The notes under the pieces are model-generated. The model had not been told where the DNA came from, searched no databases, and saw nothing but the letters and a program-made list of their open reading frames with translations. Shown here piece after piece: positions 31,690 through 38,909 of a DNA stretch of 64,000 nucleotides. The position numbers and the translations under genes are program-made. The stretch covers positions 62,001 to 126,000 of the forward strand of contig NZ_QYYG01000008.1 in the NCBI RefSeq assembly GCF_003591175.1, in the 5' to 3' direction. The DNA comes from Serratia inhibens. Its GTDB lineage: Bacteria; Pseudomonadota; Gammaproteobacteria; Enterobacterales; Enterobacteriaceae. Position 1 is the first letter of the stretch; each line of letters opens with the position of its first letter.

Positions 31690-32613
31690 TTAACCGGCAA
31701 TTTTTTGCCGGTAGAACCCGGTGCCGCTGCGGATTTGATCCAACAGCACGCCCAGCCCCCAGAATTTCTCCAGCACGTCGTCTTGATTTACCCGGCACAG
31801 ATCGCTGTCGAAAGTGCCCAAACGTTGGTGATAGATTTTGGCGTTTTTCGGGTAACCCAGCGTCTCCGTGACCGCCGCCAGCGACAGGAAGGTCGCCAGT
31901 TCCTGCGCCAGCTCAGGCCGCTGCGCGCCGTGGTGATACAACCAGTGGTACAGCTCCGGGTGAAAATTGGTGAACACCCCGCTGAACCCTTTGGATCCGG
32001 CCTGCATCGCCGGCCAGGCGATAGCGGCGTTGGCATTGATGATGTTCAACGGCGTCCCTGCGGTTAATGCCACCCGACGCGCCACGGTCGGCAGATCGCA
32101 ACTGACGTCCTTCAGCACGACAAAGCGGCCGCTGTCGGCGCAATAGCTCAGCTCTTCATCGCTCAGCAAACGGCGGTAAGGCGCCGGACATTCGTACAGG
32201 CCGAGCGGCATGCTAACCGGCAACGCCGCCAGCAGGCTGTCCAGCGTGGCGAAAAACGCCGCACTGCCCTGGCGCTGCGCGTCAAGATGGTTGGTCACCA
32301 GCACCAGCGCGTCGATGCCGGTTTGCGCCATCGCCTGCAGCTCTTCAATTTGCTGCTCCAGCGCATCGCTGATATGGCCGGAAGCGATAACCGGCACCCG
32401 GCCATCTACCCGCTGCACCACAAAACGCGCCAACTCAACCCGTTCAGCCAGGCTGAGGAATTGCATCTCGCTGGACTGACAGACGGCGAACAACGCATCG
32501 ACGCCTCGCAGCAAATACCAGTCGATCAGGCGCGCCAGGCCAGGGTAGTCAATCTCGTTCTGGGTGGTAAACGGCGTTAGCATTACCGGCACAATGCCCT
32601 CGATGTTCTTCAT
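31690..32613 (-). CDS. DapA/NanA-family lyase or aldolase
   Basis: A 307-residue TIM-barrel protein of the dihydrodipicolinate synthase/N-acetylneuraminate lyase family. The Schiff-base lysine is Lys168 (VVLKDVSCD) and the catalytic tyrosine Tyr140 (LGLYECP). The usual GTTGE or GSTGE loop reads CQSSE (45-49), which argues against true DapA or NanA and for another 2-keto acid substrate. GAGGAG precedes the ATG. Its neighbours are an anomerase-like protein, an acid carrier and a ribokinase-type kinase, so it probably cleaves or dehydrates a sugar acid derivative. The substrate is unknown. Confidence 0.87.
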   Translation of the reverse strand: MKNIEGIVPVMLTPFTTQNEIDYPGLARLIDWYLLRGVDALFAVCQSSEMQFLSLAERVELARFVVQRVDGRVPVIASGHISDALEQQIEELQAMAQTGIDALVLVTNHLDAQRQGSAAFFATLDSLLAALPVSMPLGLYECPAPYRRLLSDEELSYCADSGRFVVLKDVSCDLPTVARRVALTAGTPLNIINANAAIAWPAMQAGSKGFSGVFTNFHPELYHWLYHHGAQRPELAQELATFLSLAAVTETLGYPKNAKIYHQRLGTFDSDLCRVNQDDVLEKFWGLGVLLDQIRSGTGFYRQKIAG

Positions 32614-32668
32614 TTTTGCTCCTCACACCGCGCTGACGCGGCAGACAATGGTGTTGTTTGATTAGGGA

Positions 32669-33874
32669 TCAGCGCTGGCTCAGACGAGCCACCACCTGTT
32701 GATGTTGCGGCATGTTGGACGCCCCTTCTCTTTCCACCGCCAGTGACGCAAAGGCGGCGGCATAGGTTGCCGCCTGGGCAATCGTTTGCCCGGTGGCGAT
32801 AGCCGCGGCGAAGGCGCCGTTGAACGCATCCCCCGCGCCGGTGGTATCGACGCTAAGTGCCGGGAAAGCGGGAATGTGCTGGAACTGCGAACCTTCGAGG
32901 ATCATCGCTCCGCGCGCGCCCATGGTGATGATGACCCGTCGGGCACCCAGCCCGGCGATACGCTGCGCCGCCTCTCTGGCGCTGTTCAAATCCGTGACCT
33001 CCACGCCGGACAGCAACGAGGCCTCGGTTTCATTCGGGGTAATCACATCGACATATTCCAGGCATTGCAGCGCATCGGCGGAGTAAGGCGCAGGATTGAG
33101 GATCACCCGGATCCCCAACGCATTGGCCAGTTTCATGGCGTTCAGGGTGGCGTTAAAGTTATTCTCCAGTTGCAGCAGCAGCACGTCTGCGCCGGCCAGT
33201 TCCGGGGCGATCGCCGTCACTTCTTCGTCGGTGATGGTTTTATTGGCGCCGGAATAAATGGCGATCATGTTCTCGCCGTCCTGCTGCGAAACATAAATGA
33301 TGGCGTTGCCGGTCGGCTCGGTTTCCGACTGGTATAAGGTGAATGAGTGGATTTCCGACGAAGAGAGATGGTCGAAAGCGAACTGACTGAACTGATCTTT
33401 GCCCACTTTGGACACGAAATGCACCTGAGCGCCGGCCCGGCTGGCGGCCATCGCCTGATTGGCCCCCTTGCCGCCGGGGCCAAGCGTACTGCCGAGCGCC
33501 AGCAGCGATTCGCCGCCTTTGGGAAAGCGCGCCACCCTGGCGACGATATCGACATTGAATGACCCCAGAATACAGACCTTGCCTCGCATGTTTTTTCCTC
33601 TCTCCGGCACCTTTCTTTTCTGGCTTTCCAGGCGCCTTAACAGCACTTCGAACGTGCCGTCGGTTTCGGTAATTAATTTGGCCTGCAGGCTGCGGCGGAT
33701 GACGATCGCGCCGCCATGGCAACGCTGCACTAACCCCAGTTGCGCCAGCACGTTTAAATCACTGCGGATGGTTTCTTTGGTCACCGCAAAAGACGTGGCC
33801 AGGTACGCCACGCTAACGCGTTCATATTTATCCAGATAATCCAGGATGTTATTGCGTCGTTCTTCGAGAAACAT
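32669..33874 (-). CDS. Fused DeoR-type repressor and ribokinase-family kinase
   Basis: A 401-residue two-domain protein. Residues 1-60 form a DeoR winged helix (RRNNILDYLDKYERVSVAYL, then TKETIRSDLNVLAQLGLVQR). A linker runs to about 95. The rest is a complete PfkB/ribokinase domain starting MRGKVCILGSFNVDIV, with the GGKGAN motif, NPAP, and the catalytic DTTGAGDAF near 343-351. Lead gene of the cluster, on the same strand as the lyase. The start at 33874 follows GAGGT. An internal ATG (33589) has its own good ribosome site, so a kinase-only product is possible. Probably the local regulator that also phosphorylates the substrate; this is inference. Confidence 0.9.
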   Translation of the reverse strand: MFLEERRNNILDYLDKYERVSVAYLATSFAVTKETIRSDLNVLAQLGLVQRCHGGAIVIRRSLQAKLITETDGTFEVLLRRLESQKRKVPERGKNMRGKVCILGSFNVDIVARVARFPKGGESLLALGSTLGPGGKGANQAMAASRAGAQVHFVSKVGKDQFSQFAFDHLSSSEIHSFTLYQSETEPTGNAIIYVSQQDGENMIAIYSGANKTITDEEVTAIAPELAGADVLLLQLENNFNATLNAMKLANALGIRVILNPAPYSADALQCLEYVDVITPNETEASLLSGVEVTDLNSAREAAQRIAGLGARRVIITMGARGAMILEGSQFQHIPAFPALSVDTTGAGDAFNGAFAAAIATGQTIAQAATYAAAFASLAVEREGASNMPQHQQVVARLSQR

Positions 33875-34221
33875 AGTCACCTCAGCACCTGTTTTTGAGA
33901 GTAAGGGACCCCCGGTGGTTAAAAAGTGACTGTGATCATATGTTGCGGGGCTAAACGGAAGTAAACAAAAATCGCTGCAATATTCGCCGGCCCATGGCGG
34001 GAAAACCGCGGGGTTTATTGGCCACTGCGGGGCCGTTAGTAGGTGTTTTTACTGGTTTTTCGCAGATCCCTTGCCTGCGTTCAAGATTTCAACGGTATAA
34101 TCAGCCGTCAACGCCGTCGGCGGTAAATCGACGGTCCAACTTATCTTTACCCTGTGAATTTCAAGCTGCGGCCAACAACGCCGTGGCTTGAAAGGCGGCG
34201 GGTATATGAAACGGAATATCT
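33875..34221. other. Region between the accessory cluster and glpG
   Basis: This 347-bp divergent spacer should hold promoters for the cluster and for glpGR. TGTGATCATATG near 33931 resembles a CRP half-site. A 56-bp palindromic repeat lies at 34151-34206. No gene is seen. Confidence 0.55.
34151..34206. repeat. 56-bp palindromic repeat, copy 1
   Basis: Begins CCTGTGAATTTCAAGCTGCG and ends CTTGAAAGGCGGCGGGTATA. The arms TTTCAAGC and GCTTGAAA can pair. A near-identical copy lies at 51735-51790 and a related larger element at 50250-50396. It stops about 16 bp before the glpG start. Confidence 0.75.
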
Positions 34222-35058
34222 ATGGTTCGAGTAATCGCCGTATCCAACCCCCGCCTGGCTCAGGCCTTTGTCGACTACATGGCGACACAGGGCATTGAAC
34301 TTAGCGTGCACAATACCGGCGAGGCGGCGGAAATCTGGCTGGCTGACGACAGCCATCTGGAGCAGGTGCAGCACGAATTGCAGCAGTTCCAGGCCGATCC
34401 GCTCAACCGCCGCTATCAGGCCGCCAGTTGGGAAACCGGCAACACCGGCGCCGATCTGCACTACCCAGGCTACTCCTATCTGCAAACCCTGCGCAGCAAG
34501 GCCGGGCCGCTGACGCTGGGCGTGATGGTGCTGTGCATTGCGGTGTATATCCTGATGCAGGCGATGGGCGATGACACCGTGATGTACTGGCTCTCCTGGC
34601 CGCAAGACAGCAGCCAATACCCGCAGCTGTGGCGCTGGGTCAGCCACGCGTTTTTGCATTTTTCGCTGCTGCACATCACCTTTAACCTGCTGTGGTGGTG
34701 GTATCTCGGCGGCCCGCTGGAAAAACGCCTCGGCACCGGCAAGCTGTTCGTACTGGCAGTAGTATCGGCCTTCTTCAGCGGTTGGGCGCAGTCGCTGTTC
34801 AGCGGCGCGTTGTTCGGCGGCCTGTCCGGCGTGGTCTATGCGCTGATGGGCTACAGCTGGCTCAGCGGCGAACGGGCACCGGAACGCGGCCTGATGCTGC
34901 CGCGCGGCCTGATGGTATTTTCAGTGCTCTGGCTGGTGGCCGGGTACTTCGATATTTTAGGAATGTCGATCGCTAACGCGGCACACGTGGCCGGTTTAGT
35001 GTTAGGGTTATTGATGGCATTTTGGGACACGCGTCATCGCGCGCACAACGAACAATAA
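34222..35058 (+). CDS. glpG: Rhomboid intramembrane serine protease GlpG
   Basis: GlpG cuts transmembrane substrates within the bilayer. The N-terminal cytoplasmic domain (1-85) precedes six helices. The catalytic pair is Ser202 (GGLSG) and His255 (AAHVAGL), with His150 and Asn155 nearby in [19 protein letters not shown]. The protein has 278 residues. The ribosome site is weak. With glpE removed by the inserted cluster, glpG and glpR must use their own promoter. Confidence 0.96.
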   Translation: MVRVIAVSNPRLAQAFVDYMATQGIELSVHNTGEAAEIWLADDSHLEQVQHELQQFQADPLNRRYQAASWETGNTGADLHYPGYSYLQTLRSKAGPLTLGVMVLCIAVYILMQAMGDDTVMYWLSWPQDSSQYPQLWRWVSHAFLHFSLLHITFNLLWWWYLGGPLEKRLGTGKLFVLAVVSAFFSGWAQSLFSGALFGGLSGVVYALMGYSWLSGERAPERGLMLPRGLMVFSVLWLVAGYFDILGMSIANAAHVAGLVLGLLMAFWDTRHRAHNEQ

Positions 35059-35094
35059 CAGCCAGGTACAAGCCGGGCGTTTTAGGGGATTATC

Positions 35095-35853
35095 GTGAAG
35101 CAAACACAGCGTCATGACGCAATTATCGAGCTGGTGCGCCTGCAGGGTTATGTCAGTACGGAAGAACTGGTCGAACATTTCGACGTCAGCCCGCAAACGA
35201 TTCGCCGTGATTTGAATGACCTTGCCGATCAGAACAAGATTCAGCGCCACCACGGCGGTGCCGCGTTGCCTTCCAGCTCGGTCAACGCCGCCTATAACGA
35301 TCGCAAAGTGATGTGGTCGGAAGAGAAAGCGCGTATCGCCCAGCGCGTCGCCAGCCAGATCCCCGACGGCGCCACGCTGTTTATCGACATCGGCACCACG
35401 CCGGAAGCGGTCGCTCACGCGCTGATGAACCATAAAAACCTGCGCGTGGTGACCAACAACCTGAACGTAGCCACCCTGCTGACCTCCAAGGAAGATTTCC
35501 GCCTGATCCTGGCCGGCGGCGAAGTACGCACCCGCGATGGCGGCATCATGGGCGAGGCCACGCTGGACTTTATCTCCCAGTTCCGGCTCGATTACGGCAT
35601 TCTCGGCATCAGCGGCATCGACATGGACGGCTCGCTGCTCGAATTCGACTACCATGAAGTGCGTACCAAACGCGCAATTATCGAAAACTCGCGCTGCGTG
35701 ATGTTGGTGACCGACCATTCCAAATTCGGCCGCAATGCGATGGTCAACCTCGGCAATATGAACCTGATCGACTACCTGTTTACCGACCAGTTACCGCCAC
35801 CGAGCGTAATGAAAATCATCGAACAGTACGACGTGCAGCTGGAGCTGTGCTGA
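35095..35853 (+). CDS. glpR: Glycerol-3-phosphate regulon repressor GlpR
   Basis: GlpR is a DeoR-family repressor of glpD, glpFK, glpTQ and glpABC, released by glycerol-3-phosphate. The N-terminal winged helix (QRHDAIIELVRLQGYVSTEE, then SPQTIRRDLNDLA) and C-terminal sensor fold are complete in 252 residues. It follows glpG by 36 bp. A GlpR-type operator is visible upstream of glpD at 37301. Confidence 0.97.
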   Translation: MKQTQRHDAIIELVRLQGYVSTEELVEHFDVSPQTIRRDLNDLADQNKIQRHHGGAALPSSSVNAAYNDRKVMWSEEKARIAQRVASQIPDGATLFIDIGTTPEAVAHALMNHKNLRVVTNNLNVATLLTSKEDFRLILAGGEVRTRDGGIMGEATLDFISQFRLDYGILGISGIDMDGSLLEFDYHEVRTKRAIIENSRCVMLVTDHSKFGRNAMVNLGNMNLIDYLFTDQLPPPSVMKIIEQYDVQLELC

Positions 35854-35864
35854 TTTTCCACCCG

Positions 35865-35890
35865 GCATCTTCTCCTGTTGGAGAAGATGC
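35865..35890 (+). terminator. Hairpin after glpR
   Basis: GCATCTTCTCC and GGAGAAGATGC form a perfect 11-bp stem with a four-base loop 11 bp after the glpR stop. There is no T run, so termination is likely but not certain. Confidence 0.6.
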
Positions 35891-35893
35891 TAC

Positions 35894-35953
35894 TCAGAGT
35901 GCCGGTAATTTGGCGCAGTAGGTTTCCTGGAACTCAGAGGACTGTTGGTTCAT
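35894..35953 (-). other. 19-codon open frame after rhuM, possible hsdS start remnant
   Basis: Seven bases after the rhuM stop an ATG opens MNQQSSEFQETYCAKLPAL and stops. In type I restriction loci rhuM is often followed at once by hsdS, so this may be its residual 5' end. It is too short to prove. Confidence 0.3.
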
Positions 35954-35960
35954 TTAGCGG

Positions 35961-36962
35961 TTAGCGGTCCTTTTTACGGTTGAGGCGTTTTTCGAGCTGT
36001 TCCAACTGTTCCAGCTCAATGCGATCGGCTTCACCCGCATCAGTGATTTTCCTTTTTTTATCAAATGAGTCATAACGCTCATGCACTATGGATTTCATTT
36101 GCTCCCGGCTAATACCGCCACAATGATTTAGTAACGGCTGCTCGTTGAACGCCATAAAGTTATCGATGTACTGCCGCCAGTCCGCGAGTTTTAGATGCTG
36201 TTTGTTCTTGGCTCTGAACTCGGCAAATTCGAAAAACATCGAGGCAAGGCGATTCAGGCTATCGAGTTCGTCTTCATTCAGATAGTTTTTGGCGATGACC
36301 ACATCCGCTTTACGTATTCGCAACCCTTTAAAACTCATCAGATTCATATTGGCTTTTGACACATCGGCACGCTGCACTATCAGTTCTGCGGCGGTAAAAC
36401 CCGTCACCGCAAAAAACAGTTTGTTTTGCACCTCGGCAAACAGCAACCCGGTGTCTTTTTCACTGGCGCGATAATCTTCCGACAACGTAAAAAGGTCGCG
36501 TATTTTTTGATAAAAGCGAAGTTCGGAGGAGCGTATATCACGGATGCGCTCCAGCAGTTCATCAAAGTAATCCCATTTAGGATCTTTAAGGCGCTCGTCG
36601 TCCATAACGAAGCCTTTGAGCATATATTCACTCAGCGTCTGAGTTGCCCATTGTCTGAATTGCGTACCGCGGGTTGAGCGAACCCGGTAGCCCACAGAGA
36701 TAATCATCGGTAGGGAGTACAGCAGCGTTAGATACTCTTTACCGTCCGATCCAGTTGTAAACTTACGGTTTACAACTGCCCCCTCAGCCAGCTCTCCATC
36801 TGCGATCACGCCTTTCACGTGCTTGCCAATATTCTGCTTGCTGGTTTGGTAAAGCTCTGCCATTTCGAGCTGAGTGAGCCATACCTGCCCTCCTAACTCG
36901 CGCAGAATAAACCGGGACTTTCCGTCTTCCGAGGTGTAGAGGATCAGATCGTTATCAGACAT
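35961..36962 (-). CDS. RhuM-family protein
   Basis: A 333-residue protein of the RhuM family, first named in Salmonella pathogenicity island 3 and often found inside type I restriction-modification loci. The N-terminal half (FILRELGGQVWLTQLEMAEL, then TSKQNIGKHV) resembles a helix-turn-helix. The C-terminal half is helical and charged, ending in a Glu/Leu/Lys-rich stretch. The ATG at 36962 has AAGGA eight bases upstream. It starts 16 bp after the tail of a decayed hsdM. Base composition is visibly more AT-rich than the neighbours. Its function is not established. Confidence 0.85.
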   Translation of the reverse strand: MSDNDLILYTSEDGKSRFILRELGGQVWLTQLEMAELYQTSKQNIGKHVKGVIADGELAEGAVVNRKFTTGSDGKEYLTLLYSLPMIISVGYRVRSTRGTQFRQWATQTLSEYMLKGFVMDDERLKDPKWDYFDELLERIRDIRSSELRFYQKIRDLFTLSEDYRASEKDTGLLFAEVQNKLFFAVTGFTAAELIVQRADVSKANMNLMSFKGLRIRKADVVIAKNYLNEDELDSLNRLASMFFEFAEFRAKNKQHLKLADWRQYIDNFMAFNEQPLLNHCGGISREQMKSIVHERYDSFDKKRKITDAGEADRIELEQLEQLEKRLNRKKDR

Positions 36963-36978
36963 TTTAGCCATCCTTGAG

Positions 36979-37223
36979 TTACAGCGCGACGCGCCGCTTG
37001 TCGGTTAATAACTGCTGAATCAGCGCCTTCAAATACCTCGCCATTTCCACTTCAAGTGCATCCAGCTCTTTCCTCAGTTCCAGGGGCTCGACACGCATCA
37101 CCAGCAGCACGTTCTCTTCTCTTCAAAAATATCAACATAGCGCAATGTATTCAGGTTGTAGTAGTTATCGCAGATCTCTTGCAGGCTGGCGAGATGAGCG
37201 CATTTCTCTAGGTTATCATCACC
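36979..37223 (-). pseudogene. Decayed 3' end of hsdM (type I restriction methyltransferase)
   Basis: On the minus strand the translation reads EKCAHLASLQEICDNYYNLN then TLRYVDIFEE, the C-terminal signature of HsdM (NDYNLNIPRYVDTFEEEE). A one-base frameshift after FEE leads, in the next frame, to NVLLVMRVEPLELRKELDAL and a coiled-coil-like tail ending in TAA at 36979. Homology stops near 37223, so only about 80 codons remain. It lies directly upstream of the rhuM-like gene, the normal order. Confidence 0.8.
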
Positions 37224-37227
37224 AAAC

Positions 37228-37243
37228 TGTTACCTCTATCACG
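37228..37243 (+). promoter_or_regulatory. Candidate CRP site for glpD
   Basis: TGTTACCTCTATCACG matches 8 of 10 key CRP positions (TGTGA-N6-TCACA), about 60 bp before a possible -10 box (TACAAT, 37294-37299). Confidence 0.5.
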
Positions 37244-37300
37244 CCTAAATGTTTTTGTTTGGTTAAGTCTTGGCTTGTTTGTTGGTTTTTGATTACAATC

Positions 37301-37340
37301 ATGAGCGAAAACGAACATGAAAGAGCTATTTCGAACATCT
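37301..37340 (+). promoter_or_regulatory. GlpR operator(s) before glpD
   Basis: ATGAGCGAAAACGAACATGA (37301-37320) is a good match to the GlpR palindrome ATGTTCG-N4-CGAACAT. A second half-site, TTCGAACATC, lies at 37330-37339. They overlap the presumed transcription start of glpD. Confidence 0.75.
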
Positions 37341-37353
37341 GGAGGAAGTTGAC

Positions 37354-38862
37354 GTGGAAACCAAAGACTTGATCGTTATCGGTGGCGGCATCAACGGTGC
37401 CGGCATCGCGGCGGATGCTGCCGGGCGCGGGCTGTCCGTACTGCTACTGGAAGCGCAAGACTTGGCCTGCGCTACGTCTTCCGCCAGTTCCAAATTGATC
37501 CACGGCGGCCTGCGCTACCTGGAACACTACGAATTCCGTCTGGTGAGCGAAGCGCTGGCCGAGCGTGAAGTATTGCTGAAGCTGGCGCCGCACATCGCGT
37601 TTCCCATGCGTTTTCGCCTGCCGCACCAGCCGCATCTGCGCCCGGCCTGGATGATCCGCATCGGCCTGTTCCTGTACGATCACCTGGGTAAACGCACCAG
37701 CCTGCCGGGCAGCAAGAGTTTGCGCTTTGGACCAGAATCGGTACTGAAGCCTGAGTTAAAGCGCGGTTTCGAATATTCCGACTGCTGGGTGGACGATGCC
37801 CGCCTGGTGGTGCTGAACGCGCAGGAAGTCGAAAAACGCGGCGGCGAAGTGCGCACCCGTACCAAAGTGACCCGTGCTTGGCGTGAAAATGGCCTGTGGA
37901 TGGTGGAAGCGGTTGAGGTCGACAGCGGTAAAACCTTTACCTGGCGCGCCAAGGGCCTGGTCAATGCCACCGGTCCTTGGGTGAAACACTTCTTCGACGA
38001 CGGCCTGAAGCTGAAATCACCGTACGGCATCCGCCTGATCAAAGGCAGCCATATCGTGGTACCGCGCGCTCACAACCAGCCGCAGTCCTATATTCTGCAA
38101 AACGAAGACCATCGCATCGTGTTCGTCATCCCGTGGAATGACGAGTTCTCGATTATCGGCACCACCGACGTGGAATACCACGGCGATCCGAAAGACGTGA
38201 AAATCGACGACAACGAGATCGACTACCTGCTGAAAGTGTACAACGACCACTTCAAGAAGCAGTTGGGCCGTGACGACATCGTCTGGACATACTCCGGTGT
38301 GCGTCCGCTGTGCGATGACGAATCTGATTCGCCACAGGCGGTGACCCGCGACTACACGTTGGATGTGCATGACGATCAGGGCAAAGCGCCGCTGCTGTCG
38401 GTATTCGGCGGTAAACTGACCACCTACCGCAAGCTGGCTGAGCATGCGATGGAAAAACTGGCGCACTACTACCCTGGCTGCGGCCCGGCGTGGACCAAAA
38501 ACGGTTCGCTGCCCGGCGGCGACATCGGTGGCGATCGCGACAGCTACGCCGCCAAACTGCGCCGCGAGCACGGCTGGTTACCGGAATCCCTGGCGCGCCG
38601 CTACGCCCGCACCTACGGTAGCCACAGCGAGCTGATCCTGGCGAATGCCAACGGCCTTGACGATCTGGGCGAAGAGTTTGGCCACGGCCTGTATGAAGCC
38701 GAACTGCGCTATCTGGTAGAGAAAGAGTGGGTGGTCGAGCTGGAAGACGCCATCTGGCGCCGGACCAAGCTGGGCATGTGGCTGGATGATGCGCAGCAGG
38801 CGCGGGTGAAAGCCTGGCTGGCGGAACACACGAAAACGAAAACGCTCTCTCTGGCATCCTGA
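37354..38862 (+). CDS. glpD: Aerobic glycerol-3-phosphate dehydrogenase GlpD
   Basis: GlpD is a membrane-associated FAD enzyme that oxidises glycerol-3-phosphate to dihydroxyacetone phosphate and feeds electrons to quinone. The dinucleotide site is IVIGGGINGAGIAADAAG (8-25). KLIHGGLRYLE and the GSHIVVPR segment are conserved. The length is 502 residues. Translation starts at GTG (GGAGGAAG site upstream), giving the family start METKDLIVIGGG. It is repressed by GlpR and converges on glgP. Confidence 0.97.
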   Translation: METKDLIVIGGGINGAGIAADAAGRGLSVLLLEAQDLACATSSASSKLIHGGLRYLEHYEFRLVSEALAEREVLLKLAPHIAFPMRFRLPHQPHLRPAWMIRIGLFLYDHLGKRTSLPGSKSLRFGPESVLKPELKRGFEYSDCWVDDARLVVLNAQEVEKRGGEVRTRTKVTRAWRENGLWMVEAVEVDSGKTFTWRAKGLVNATGPWVKHFFDDGLKLKSPYGIRLIKGSHIVVPRAHNQPQSYILQNEDHRIVFVIPWNDEFSIIGTTDVEYHGDPKDVKIDDNEIDYLLKVYNDHFKKQLGRDDIVWTYSGVRPLCDDESDSPQAVTRDYTLDVHDDQGKAPLLSVFGGKLTTYRKLAEHAMEKLAHYYPGCGPAWTKNGSLPGGDIGGDRDSYAAKLRREHGWLPESLARRYARTYGSHSELILANANGLDDLGEEFGHGLYEAELRYLVEKEWVVELEDAIWRRTKLGMWLDDAQQARVKAWLAEHTKTKTLSLAS

Positions 38863-38876
38863 GCCATTGAATGTGG

Positions 38877-38905
38877 AAAGGGCCGGATATCCGGCCCTTT
38901 TCTTT
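38877..38905. terminator. Bidirectional terminator between glpD and glgP
   Basis: A perfect palindrome AAAGGGCCGGATATCCGGCCCTTT followed by TTCTTTT. Confidence 0.9.
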
Positions 38906-38909
38906 TGCA

